Assembly: GCA_902506225.1 (NCBI GenBank)
Contig: LR733345.1
Coordinates: 1,488,001-1,552,000, forward strand
DNA from: Faucicola sp902506225
Lineage (GTDB): Bacteria > Pseudomonadota > Gammaproteobacteria > Pseudomonadales > Moraxellaceae
Length of the DNA stretch: 64,000 nucleotides
Direction of reading: 5' to 3'
Below are positions 40,314 to 48,552 of the stretch, piece by piece. Within the stretch, counting starts at the first letter, position 1. Every line of letters starts with the position of its first letter. The translations under genes and the position numbers were made by a program. Below the pieces are notes generated by a model. The model was not told where the DNA came from. It did no database searches and was given only the letters and a program-made list of their open reading frames with translations.

Positions 40314-41201
40314 ATGAATTATCAACACAGCTACCACGCGGGCAACTTCGCTGATGTGGTAAAACACGTTTTATTATTGCAATTACTTGAGATGATGAGC
40401 GCCAAGCCAAAACCTTATTATATTTTGGATGCGTATGGTGGGCGCGGTTTGTATTCACTTGCCAGTGATGAAGCCAAAAAAACGGGTGAAGCCATCCATG
40501 GCATTACCAAACTGCTAGCGCAAGATAATAGCCAAGCGCCACAGGCGGTGCAAACCTATCTACAAGATATTGGCTACGCCAAAAAATTCTACGATAAGCA
40601 TGTGTATCCAGGTTCGCCTTGGTTTATTGCCCATCACATCGAAAAACAACAAGACGCTCACCCAGAAATTACCAATCGCGCCGAAGCGTTTGAATGGAAA
40701 GCAAGCGAGTTTGATGCACTCAACTACCAACTGCACCAATTGCCCATTGGCGTGCAACATCGCAACGCCTATGAAGGAATTTTGGCGGTGCTACCACCGC
40801 AAGAAAAACGCGGGTTAATTTTAATCGACCCCCCCTTTGAACAGGAACACCGTGATTTTAGCGCATTGGTAGATTTATTGGTCAAAGCGCATAAAAAATG
40901 GTCAACCGGGGTATTGGCACTTTGGTATCCCATCAAAAACAACGATGCGGTTGAGCTGTTTTATAAAAAAATGAAACGCACCGAAATCCGCCGTCAGTTG
41001 GTACTTGAGCTGAATATTTTCCCACCCGATTTGCCGATGGGTTTAAATGGGACGGGTATGTTGGTGATTAACCCACCTTGGCAATTTGATGCTAAAGCCG
41101 AAGAGATTTTGCAATATCTACAGCCAATTTTGCAGCATCCTGAAAGCCCACAAATGAGTGTGGAGCAGCGCACCAAAGTACAATGGTTGGTTGGCGAATA
41201 A
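40314..41201 (+). CDS. rlmJ: 23S rRNA (adenine-2030-N6)-methyltransferase RlmJ
   Basis: RlmJ methylates adenine 2030 of 23S rRNA with SAM. The N-terminal MNYQHSYHAGNFADVVKH is diagnostic, YILDAYGGRGLYS is the SAM-binding region, and LILIDPPFEQ is the catalytic DPPF motif. The length, 295 residues, is near E. coli (280). ATG 40314 has no strong ribosome site. It is divergent from the oxygenase gene and followed by pssA on the same strand. Confidence 0.95.
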   Translation: MNYQHSYHAGNFADVVKHVLLLQLLEMMSAKPKPYYILDAYGGRGLYSLASDEAKKTGEAIHGITKLLAQDNSQAPQAVQTYLQDIGYAKKFYDKHVYPGSPWFIAHHIEKQQDAHPEITNRAEAFEWKASEFDALNYQLHQLPIGVQHRNAYEGILAVLPPQEKRGLILIDPPFEQEHRDFSALVDLLVKAHKKWSTGVLALWYPIKNNDAVELFYKKMKRTEIRRQLVLELNIFPPDLPMGLNGTGMLVINPPWQFDAKAEEILQYLQPILQHPESPQMSVEQRTKVQWLVGE

Positions 41202-41296
41202 TGTCACACTTGGCGGGTTAACTGGTCACAAAACCCGCCAAATTTCGCAATTTGTTACCGAGCTCGATGCACTTAGCAATAAACGATTTATTATAG

Positions 41297-41324
41297 ACGA
41301 CCTGCAAGAGACAACCTGCAAGGA
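41297..41324. repeat. 14-bp imperfect tandem duplication in the pssA leader
   Basis: Units 41297-41310 and 41311-41324 share acctgcaag and agree at 11 of 14 bases. The second carries the AAGGA ribosome site of pssA. Confidence 0.5.
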
Positions 41325-41330
41325 TAATCA

Positions 41331-42257
41331 ATGAATAACGATAATAACCAACCAACCCTTATCAAGACGCCCATCGACGCATTACAACAGCCGCAACAGC
41401 CGCAACAGCACACTAAGGATATCAATCCGATTCAGCTTGAGCATCAGCGTAACCGTGAATTGGCAGAAACCGATGACTACGATGGGCTCACCTTTGAAGT
41501 CATTGAAAATGCGCGTGTCGCTGATAAAACGATTGCGCAAAAAGGCGTTTATTTAATTCCCAATTCATTTACGCTATTGTCGCTGCTTGCGGCATTTTAT
41601 TCGATTACCCAAAGCGCGTTGGGGGAAGGGCATTATATGCGTGCCTGTGTGGCGATTTTTATCTCGGCATTGCTAGATGGGTTAGATGGTCGGGCGGCAA
41701 GGCTGTTCAATGCACAAAGTCCCTTTGGCGAGCAGCTAGATTCGCTAGCCGACTGCATCGCGTTTGGACTGGCGCCTGCGTTATTGATTTATCATTATGC
41801 GTTAGAGCCGTTGGGGCGTATTGGTATCGCTTGCGCCTTTGTGTATGCTGCCTGTGCCGCGCTGAGACTGGCGCGTTTTAATGTACAAATTGGTGTCGTT
41901 GATAAAAAATACTTTGTCGGGGTAGCAAGTCCGTTAGCCGCTATTTTAGTCACGACGTTTGTGATGGTACATATGGATTGGCAAGTTGAATTGCCTGCGA
42001 CCAGTCCCGCTTTTCAAATCTTGGCAGCCGTTTGGGTGGTGATAGCCGGCTTTTTGATGGTGAGTAATTTAAAATACTATAGCTTTAAAGAATTTGATAA
42101 AAAGCGTGTCCCCTTTGTGGCATTGATTTTGATTGTGTTTGCGCTCGGTATCGTGCTGTATAATATTCCTGCAGGATTGCTTGCGATTAGCGTGATTTAC
42201 GCCTTATCGGGCCCAGTAACTGCGGTTTGGAGCAAGTTCAAACGCAAACCTGTTTAG
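41331..42257 (+). CDS. pssA: CDP-diacylglycerol-serine O-phosphatidyltransferase
   Basis: PssA makes phosphatidylserine, the precursor of phosphatidylethanolamine, at the inner membrane. The CDP-alcohol phosphotransferase signature is ALLDGLDGRAARLFNAQSPF followed by GEQLDSLAD, about residues 120-145. Around seven or eight helices follow. The 60 residues before the first helix are hydrophilic, with a short PQQ repeat from cagccgcaa units. This is the integral membrane type (as in Bacillus), not the E. coli soluble PssA type. AAGGA lies before ATG 41331. Confidence 0.92.
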   Translation: MNNDNNQPTLIKTPIDALQQPQQPQQHTKDINPIQLEHQRNRELAETDDYDGLTFEVIENARVADKTIAQKGVYLIPNSFTLLSLLAAFYSITQSALGEGHYMRACVAIFISALLDGLDGRAARLFNAQSPFGEQLDSLADCIAFGLAPALLIYHYALEPLGRIGIACAFVYAACAALRLARFNVQIGVVDKKYFVGVASPLAAILVTTFVMVHMDWQVELPATSPAFQILAAVWVVIAGFLMVSNLKYYSFKEFDKKRVPFVALILIVFALGIVLYNIPAGLLAISVIYALSGPVTAVWSKFKRKPV

Positions 42258-42327
42258 CGCTACTTTAGGTTTTTTTGTTTTAGTAGCAATTTTTTTTAGA
42301 AACGGATGTTCAAATAGTACAAAAACT

Positions 42328-42366
42328 GGCATGATGAGCGTATCGCCTTCATGCCCGTTTTTTTTG
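42328..42366 (+). terminator. Terminator after pssA
   Basis: GGCATG (42328-42333) pairs with CATGCC (42350-42355) across a loop of about 16 bases, and a run of about nine T follows after CG. The stem is short, but the T-run is strong. Confidence 0.65.
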
Positions 42367-42425
42367 GGTAATATGATGCGTTGTTCAAGGATATGAACCA
42401 TTAATTTCCTCATAAGGAGTATGAG

Positions 42426-44090
42426 ATGCACCGTCAGTCTGATTTAATCCACCCTACTTTTAGCCTAACCAAAATTTTTATCTCGGTGTGGCTGGCCTCA
42501 ACCTTAGCCGCTTGTGGTAGCGACAATGATTCCGCTACAACGCCACCTGCCAAAACAGGCGTTGCTTCACTGCCCACAGGTAATTTAATCAAAGATCCAT
42601 TAACGACCAAAAATCTCACCCCCAGCGCCTTAACCCAGTTATTTAATACCACAGATCCCGATTTTAGCAAAGTTACAGCCACGCCCAAGTGTGGTGTGCG
42701 TGTGGAATACATGCAATATGATACCGTCGATGTCAAAGGTAATAAGACCGATGCGACGGGTGCTGTGTTTATTCCAACAGGCACGGATGCAAGCTGTAGT
42801 GGCAATCGACCGATTGTACTCAATGCACACGGCACGGCAACGACCAAAGCCTATAATTTTGCAGAAGTCGGTAATGCCAATAATGAAGCAGGACCAGCGG
42901 CGACATTGTTAGCGGCCCTGTTTGCAGGGCAGGGCTATGTGGTTATCTCACCCAATTATGCAGGTTATGACAAATCAAGCCTAGCTTATCATCCGTACCT
43001 CAATGCCCAGCAGCAGTCACACGAGATGGCAGATGCGTTAAAAGCAGGCAGGGAAGTGGTACGCCGCACAGGCAGTGCAACCAACATTGCCGACAATGGC
43101 AAATTGTTTATCACAGGTTATTCTCAAGGTGGCTATGTCACCATGGCAACCACACGCTATCTTGAAACGCTCAAAGAACCTGTGACAGCAGCACTGCCAA
43201 TTTCTGGACCCTATGCCATGGAAGCCTTTGGTGATGTGGTATTTGGTGGCAAAGTCATGCTCGGTGCGACGTTTTTTGCTCCGCTGATGGCTCGCAACTA
43301 TCAAGAGCAGTATGGCAATATTTATGCCAAACCCAGTGACATGTTCGCGCCAGCCAATGCCGATGAAATCCCTTCGCTACTGCCTAGCGCCAGCATGACT
43401 GATATGCAGCTCATTTTAAGTGGTAAATTGCCTGCCTCTGCGATGTTTCAAAAAGCCCCAACGGGCAATTCAACGCTCGATGCGTTATCACCGTCTGACC
43501 CAGCATTTAGCTTTGGCTTTGACACGACGCATTATTTAGTCAAAAATGACTACCGATTAGGGTACTTGGCGGATGCCCAAAAAAATGTCGATTGGGCAGT
43601 GCCTTATTTACAAGGTTATACCAACTATAGCCCAGTGCCTGCTACAATGCCTGAACATCCACTACGTAAAGCGTTAAAAGCCAATGACTTGCGCGGCTAT
43701 TTACCCACAATGCCTGTCGTTATGTGTGGTGGTAACCAAGATCCGATGGTGTTCTTTGACGTCAATAGTAGTTTAATGAAAACGCTATGGGACACTGACA
43801 CTAATAAAACTAGCGCGACCAAGTTGGGGATTATTGATATCGATGTCACCAATCGCGCCACGCGTCAAAAACCGATTTATCAAACGTTAGGTTTTGATAA
43901 CGTCAACAATAATAGCATCCAGTCTCAATCAGAAAAAATGCAAGCAGGATTTGCTAGCAAAGTGCAAAATATTGCAGCGAATGCGGCTGCCAACGGGGGC
44001 AATCCATCACAAGCCGTTGCTATGCAATATCATGGTTTAGTCACGCCGTATTGTATGGGTGTGGCACAGACATTGTTTAGTCAGTTCTAA
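42426..44090 (+). CDS. Lipase/esterase-like lipoprotein (alpha/beta hydrolase)
   Basis: This 554-residue exported hydrolase has a signal peptide with lipobox STLAAC (Cys30) and then a Thr/Ala/Pro linker. The nucleophile elbow is GYSQGG with Ser233. A later Asp in CGGNQDPMVFF and a His in MQYHGLVTPYC complete a likely triad. VLNAHGTAT near residue 132 fits the oxyanion region. It resembles secreted lipases of the LIP/secretory-lipase group, but the exact family and substrate are not certain. AAGGAG precedes ATG 42426. The stop lies in a 16-bp tandem duplication. Confidence 0.85.
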   Translation: MHRQSDLIHPTFSLTKIFISVWLASTLAACGSDNDSATTPPAKTGVASLPTGNLIKDPLTTKNLTPSALTQLFNTTDPDFSKVTATPKCGVRVEYMQYDTVDVKGNKTDATGAVFIPTGTDASCSGNRPIVLNAHGTATTKAYNFAEVGNANNEAGPAATLLAALFAGQGYVVISPNYAGYDKSSLAYHPYLNAQQQSHEMADALKAGREVVRRTGSATNIADNGKLFITGYSQGGYVTMATTRYLETLKEPVTAALPISGPYAMEAFGDVVFGGKVMLGATFFAPLMARNYQEQYGNIYAKPSDMFAPANADEIPSLLPSASMTDMQLILSGKLPASAMFQKAPTGNSTLDALSPSDPAFSFGFDTTHYLVKNDYRLGYLADAQKNVDWAVPYLQGYTNYSPVPATMPEHPLRKALKANDLRGYLPTMPVVMCGGNQDPMVFFDVNSSLMKTLWDTDTNKTSATKLGIIDIDVTNRATRQKPIYQTLGFDNVNNNSIQSQSEKMQAGFASKVQNIAANAAANGGNPSQAVAMQYHGLVTPYCMGVAQTLFSQF

Positions 44091-44106
44091 GTTTAGCCAG
44101 TTCTAA
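44075..44106. repeat. 16-bp tandem duplication spanning the lipase-gene stop
   Basis: Units 44075-44090 and 44091-44106 (gtttag, t or c, cagttctaa) agree at 15 of 16 bases. The TAA stop of the lipase gene ends the first unit. The 16-base period puts the copied TAA out of frame. Confidence 0.85.
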
Positions 44107-44167
44107 ATATGCGATAGCCTGAAACTATAGCCAATTAACTAACACGCACTTAACTGATACCCATTTA

Positions 44168-44195
44168 ACAAAGCCTGTTTATCAACAGGCTTTGT
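44168..44195 (+). terminator. Hairpin after the lipase gene
   Basis: ACAAAGCCTGTT and AACAGGCTTTGT are exact complements around a four-base loop. Only CATTA follows instead of a T-run, so termination may be weak. Confidence 0.55.
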
Positions 44196-44346
44196 CATTA
44201 GACAGTTTGATATCGAGCCTCAGATTTAATCCGATTATTTTATAGCTTGTAAAAATAACTGGTAAAGTTTGGGCAGTTTACCATGGGGTAAAATAACACC
44301 CGTCAAAGCGTGATATTTTGATATTACCGTCGACATTTGGCGGTGA

Positions 44347-44380
44347 GTTAACTGCTAAATCATGCGTTTTATGCTATAAT
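44347..44380 (+). promoter_or_regulatory. Extended -10 promoter for gyrA
   Basis: TGCTATAAT (TATAAT at 44375-44380) is a perfect extended -10. The -35 region is weak (GTTAAC, from about 44347). The leader to gyrA is close to 200 bases. Confidence 0.55.
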
Positions 44381-44576
44381 TATTCCTTTTTACTATCCTA
44401 AAATATAACGTCATCTGTGTTACTTTTCGAAAAGTTTTGATTGGGGTTTTTTGCAGCTTTTAGTCAAAAATGCGCGTTGCCTTTACATTGCGCAGCGCTT
44501 TTAAGTTAGGCATTGCCTTGAAAAGTAAAATAAATAAGATGACTCATATTTAAGTAGCTTGATAAAAGGAGCGTGC

Positions 44577-47405
44577 ATGTCCACCGATTCCGTTAGCCCC
44601 ATTGGCATCGTCGATGAATTAAAACAATCTTATCTCGACTATGCCATGAGCGTAATTGTCTCCCGTGCTTTACCTGATGTGCGTGATGGGCTCAAACCTG
44701 TTCATCGCCGTGTGTTATACGCGATGCATGAATTATCAAACGACTTTAACAAACCTTACAAAAAATCGGCGCGTGTGGTCGGTGATGTTATCGGTAAATA
44801 CCACCCACATGGCGATACCGCAGTGTATGACGCGATTGTGCGTTTGGCGCAGCCGTTCTCAATGCGCTATATGCTCATCGATGGTCAAGGTAATTTTGGC
44901 TCAGTGGATGATGACCCTGCCGCAGCGATGCGTTATACCGAAGTGCGCATGCAAAAACTTACTCACCAAATGCTGGGTGATTTGGATAAAGACACTGTGG
45001 ATTGGGAGCCAAACTATGATGGCTCGGAGCAAATGCCAAGCGTCATGCCAGCCCGTATTCCAAATTTGCTCGTCAATGGCGCTACAGGGATTGCGGTGGG
45101 TATGGCGACCAATATGGCGCCACATAATCTGACGGAAGTGATTAATGCGTGTTTGGCCTATGCCGATGATCCGCACATCTCTGGTGAAATGCTCATGCAG
45201 TACATCACCGGTCCTGATTTCCCAACAGGCGGTATTATTTATGGTCGCTCAGGCATTGTCGATGCTTATCGCACCGGTAAAGGTCGCCTGCATTTGCGCG
45301 GTAAATATCACATCGAACCGATGAGTGAAACGGGCGCTAATAAAGAACGTGAGCGTATTGTATTTACCGAGATTCCATACCAAACCAATAAAGCAAAACT
45401 GATTGAAAAAATCGCAGAATTGGTACGCGATAAAAAACTTGAAGGTATTAGCGAGATTCGTGATGAGTCAGATAAAGATGGCATGCGTATCGCCATTGAT
45501 TTAAGACGCGGTGAAAACGCGGAAGTCATCGTTAACAATCTATTTATCCAAACGCCTTTAGAATCAAGTTTTAGTATCAACATGGTTGCCTTAGATGAAG
45601 GTCAACCTAAAATCATGACGTTGCGTGATTTGATTGCCGCTTTTGTGCGTCACCGCCAAGAAGTTGTCACTCGCCGTACTATTTTTGAACTCAAAAAAGC
45701 GCAGGCACGTGGTCATTTACTCGAAGGACTAACGATTGCCCTTGCCAACATTGATAGTATTATTGACACTATCAAGGCATCGGCAAACCGCCAAGAAGCC
45801 CGCGATAACTTACTGACCAATACTTGGCAGTCAGGTGGCGTGATTGCTATGTTAGAGGCAGCAGGCAGTCATTCGATTCGCCCTGATGTGATTGAAGGCG
45901 AAGACCTAAACGCCCCATATGGACTGATTGATGACAACCAACATTATCGTCTATCGCCTGACCAAGTCAATGCGATTTTAGATATGCAGCTGCACCGATT
46001 AACGGGGCTAGAGCAAGACAAGCTACAGCAAGAATTCAAAGAAATCTTGGCACTCATTGCCCAATTACAAAGCATTTTGGATAACTTTGATCAATTGATG
46101 CAAATAATCAAAGAAGAATTAATCCAAATCCGTGATGATTTTGGCGATGCACGTAAAACCCAAATCGTCGATAGCCGCAGTGACTTTAGCCGTGCTGATT
46201 TGATTCCTGAACAAACCGTTGTATTGACTGTTTCACGCACGGGCTATGCCAAAACCCAGCCTATCAGCGACTATATTGCCCAAAAACGCGGTGGTAAAGG
46301 CAAGTCAGCCACTGCCATGAAAGCAGACGATGTCATTGACCATATGGTGGTCACGTCCACACACAACAACGTGATGATTTTTACCGATCGTGGTCGTGTA
46401 TTTGGGTTACAAGTGTTTGAAGTGCCTATGGCCAGCCGCGGTTCGCGTGGCCGTCCGATGGTCAATCTGATTGCACTCGATGCCGATGAAAAAGTCACCG
46501 CCATCTTGCCCGTGACCGAAGACGACAAGCAAAATGACAATAGATATGTGTTCTTTGCAACCGCATCGGGTATGGTAAAACGCGTCCAATTGTCACAATT
46601 TAAAAACCTTCGCGCCAACGGACTTCGCGCTGTCGAACTCAATGACGGCGATAACTTGATTGGCGTTGCCATTACCGATGGCGAGCAAGACATTATGTTA
46701 TTTTCCAATGAAGGTAAAGCCATTCGCTTTAATGAAAGTAAAATCCGTGCGATGGGTCGTACTGCAAAAGGGGTGCGAGGTATGCGGGTGACGCTACTGG
46801 CCAATCAAGGTATCGAAGACGAGGACGCTGAGCTTGAAGACGATAGCCACGATGACCAAGACAATGACAGTGTCGTTGCGGTTAGCCGTGTGGTGTCGTT
46901 GGTTGTTGCCCCACAGCAAGGCGAGATTTTATGTGCTTGTGAGCGTGGCTTTGGCAAACGTACCCCTGTCTCTGATTTCCCTGTCAAAGGTCGTGGCGGT
47001 AAAGGCATTATTGCCATCAAAACCACGGCGCGTAATGGCGAGTTGGTGCAGGCGTTAGCGGTAACCGATGCTGATGATATTGTGCTGATTTCTGATGCAG
47101 GCACGTTGGTGCGTACACCTGTCGGGCAAATCGCGCAAACAGGTCGTAATGCGCAAGGGGTCACCCTGATTCGTATTTCACAAGATGAATCATTGGTTTC
47201 CATCGCTTTGGTTGAAGGCGGTAGTGAAGACGAGCTGGACGAAGATAGTTTAGAGACAGCATTGGCTGACAATATCCCGCAAGATGGTACTGATTTACAA
47301 GACAGTGCTGATTTACAAAACATCGAGTTGTCTGAAGCCCTGCAGCAAGATGGTTTACTAGAAGCCGATGTACAACAGGCCGATGCACAACAGCTAGATG
47401 ACTAA
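44577..47405 (+). CDS. gyrA: DNA gyrase subunit A
   Basis: GyrA is the DNA-cleaving subunit of gyrase, which supercoils DNA with GyrB. The catalytic tyrosine is Tyr120 (AAMRYTEVRM). The quinolone region reads HPHGDTAVYDA: Thr81 and Asp85 occupy the E. coli Ser83 and Asp87 positions, so no obvious resistance change is seen. The GyrA box is QKRGGKG, at the start of the C-terminal beta-pinwheel. The tail (about 60 residues) is very acidic and Asp/Gln-rich. ATG 44577 has AAGGAG close upstream; an in-frame TTG at 44559 is unlikely. The length is 942 residues. Confidence 0.97.
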   Translation: MSTDSVSPIGIVDELKQSYLDYAMSVIVSRALPDVRDGLKPVHRRVLYAMHELSNDFNKPYKKSARVVGDVIGKYHPHGDTAVYDAIVRLAQPFSMRYMLIDGQGNFGSVDDDPAAAMRYTEVRMQKLTHQMLGDLDKDTVDWEPNYDGSEQMPSVMPARIPNLLVNGATGIAVGMATNMAPHNLTEVINACLAYADDPHISGEMLMQYITGPDFPTGGIIYGRSGIVDAYRTGKGRLHLRGKYHIEPMSETGANKERERIVFTEIPYQTNKAKLIEKIAELVRDKKLEGISEIRDESDKDGMRIAIDLRRGENAEVIVNNLFIQTPLESSFSINMVALDEGQPKIMTLRDLIAAFVRHRQEVVTRRTIFELKKAQARGHLLEGLTIALANIDSIIDTIKASANRQEARDNLLTNTWQSGGVIAMLEAAGSHSIRPDVIEGEDLNAPYGLIDDNQHYRLSPDQVNAILDMQLHRLTGLEQDKLQQEFKEILALIAQLQSILDNFDQLMQIIKEELIQIRDDFGDARKTQIVDSRSDFSRADLIPEQTVVLTVSRTGYAKTQPISDYIAQKRGGKGKSATAMKADDVIDHMVVTSTHNNVMIFTDRGRVFGLQVFEVPMASRGSRGRPMVNLIALDADEKVTAILPVTEDDKQNDNRYVFFATASGMVKRVQLSQFKNLRANGLRAVELNDGDNLIGVAITDGEQDIMLFSNEGKAIRFNESKIRAMGRTAKGVRGMRVTLLANQGIEDEDAELEDDSHDDQDNDSVVAVSRVVSLVVAPQQGEILCACERGFGKRTPVSDFPVKGRGGKGIIAIKTTARNGELVQALAVTDADDIVLISDAGTLVRTPVGQIAQTGRNAQGVTLIRISQDESLVSIALVEGGSEDELDEDSLETALADNIPQDGTDLQDSADLQNIELSEALQQDGLLEADVQQADAQQLDD

Positions 47406-47439
47406 TTTGTAGCATTACCATTTTTAGCCTTGCTTTATC

Positions 47440-47473
47440 AAACCAGCTTATCAATCAATAAGCTGGTTTTTTT
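47440..47473 (+). terminator. Terminator after gyrA
   Basis: AAACCAGCTTAT and ATAAGCTGGTTT are exact complements around a six-base loop, followed by a T-run. Confidence 0.9.
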
Positions 47474-47577
47474 CGCTGAATTCTACAATTTCGCAACAGC
47501 CAGCAAGTTTAAAGCCTTATAAAATTTAAAGTTACCTTGTTCCAACAATCCTATTACATTAGAAGACGAGTATACCC

Positions 47578-48273
47578 ATGTCAAAACTGCATCTACATCA
47601 CCTTGAAAAATCACGTTCGTTTCGTATTCTTTGGCTATTAGAGGAATTAGAGCTGCCTTATCAGTTGACCAAGTACGAACGCCATCATGGTTTGGCACCC
47701 AAGTCTTTGCAAAAAATTCACCCGATGGGTAAGGCACCTATCCTGCAAGATAATGGAAAAACGCTGATTGAATCTGCCAATATCATTGAGTATTTGATTG
47801 ATAACTATGACCAGTTAAGCGACCAGCAAGATGCACAGCCAGTCTCACAACTAGTGCTGAATAAAAAATTTCGCCCAGATTATGGTAGTGAAGCGTATGA
47901 GCAGTATCGATATTGGCTGCATTTTACCGAAAGCTCGTTGATGCCATTGCTTATTATCCGACTAATATTTGCTACCATGATAAAAAAATCACCGATAGGT
48001 ATCAAGCAAGTGGCAAAATTACTCAAATCGGGGATAGACAAATCTTATCTGAATCATTCACTAACCGAACAGCTCAAAATGTTAGATAAGCATTTGGGTG
48101 GCAATGAATGGCTTGCTGGTAACCAATTTAGCGGCGCTGATATACAGCTTGAATTTGGCATAAACGCCATGCAAGAAACCCATAGTTTAGAGGCAAAATA
48201 CGCCAACATTCACAATTGGTTAAAAAAATGCCAAGCTCGCCCAGCTTATCAAAAAGCGGTTGATAAGTGTTGA
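47578..48273 (+). CDS. Glutathione S-transferase family protein
   Basis: This 231-residue protein has the two-domain GST architecture. The N-terminal thioredoxin-like half contains LEKSRSFRILWLLEELELPY, then NPMGK-like HPMGKAPILQ and ESANIIEYL for glutathione contact. The C-terminal half is helical, with the family NEWLAGNQFSGADIQ segment. A Ser near residue 12 is the likely glutathione-activating residue. The substrate cannot be predicted. It stands alone between gyrA and aceE. ATG 47578 is preceded by a weak GAAGACGAG. Confidence 0.88.
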   Translation: MSKLHLHHLEKSRSFRILWLLEELELPYQLTKYERHHGLAPKSLQKIHPMGKAPILQDNGKTLIESANIIEYLIDNYDQLSDQQDAQPVSQLVLNKKFRPDYGSEAYEQYRYWLHFTESSLMPLLIIRLIFATMIKKSPIGIKQVAKLLKSGIDKSYLNHSLTEQLKMLDKHLGGNEWLAGNQFSGADIQLEFGINAMQETHSLEAKYANIHNWLKKCQARPAYQKAVDKC

Positions 48274-48552
48274 TGGTTGACTGTCAAGCGATTTAATGCT
48301 TTTATTGCTTTACTTTGTTGATAAATTTACTATACGGTCAGAAAAAACAGTTGTTTTTTCACCTTTATTTCATAGCTAAATACCTATTAAAAATTAGCGA
48401 AAATACATAAATATTTTTTTCATGTAAAATATTGCTATCGCTATTTATAACAATGTTTTGTATCTAATAGTTGAATACTTTGAGTCGTTTACAACCTAGC
48501 TCCATTCTAGGTTATTTCCATGGATGGATGCCATTGCCAGAAGGAACGAAAA

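Larger units (their letters stand above)
44107..44576. other. Intergenic region upstream of gyrA
   Basis: This gap of about 470 bases holds a hairpin for the lipase transcript, a likely gyrA promoter (44347-44380) and a long leader. I see no coding frame or RNA gene. Confidence 0.65.

Noticed and set aside
44800..44850. Thr81 in GyrA as a quinolone resistance change
   Set aside because: Thr at this position is the normal residue in Moraxella and Pseudomonas as I recall, and Asp85 is intact.
46805..47454. Long antisense open frames at the gyrA 3' end
   Set aside because: They mirror the acidic, repetitive codons of the GyrA tail and have no start signals or family resemblance.
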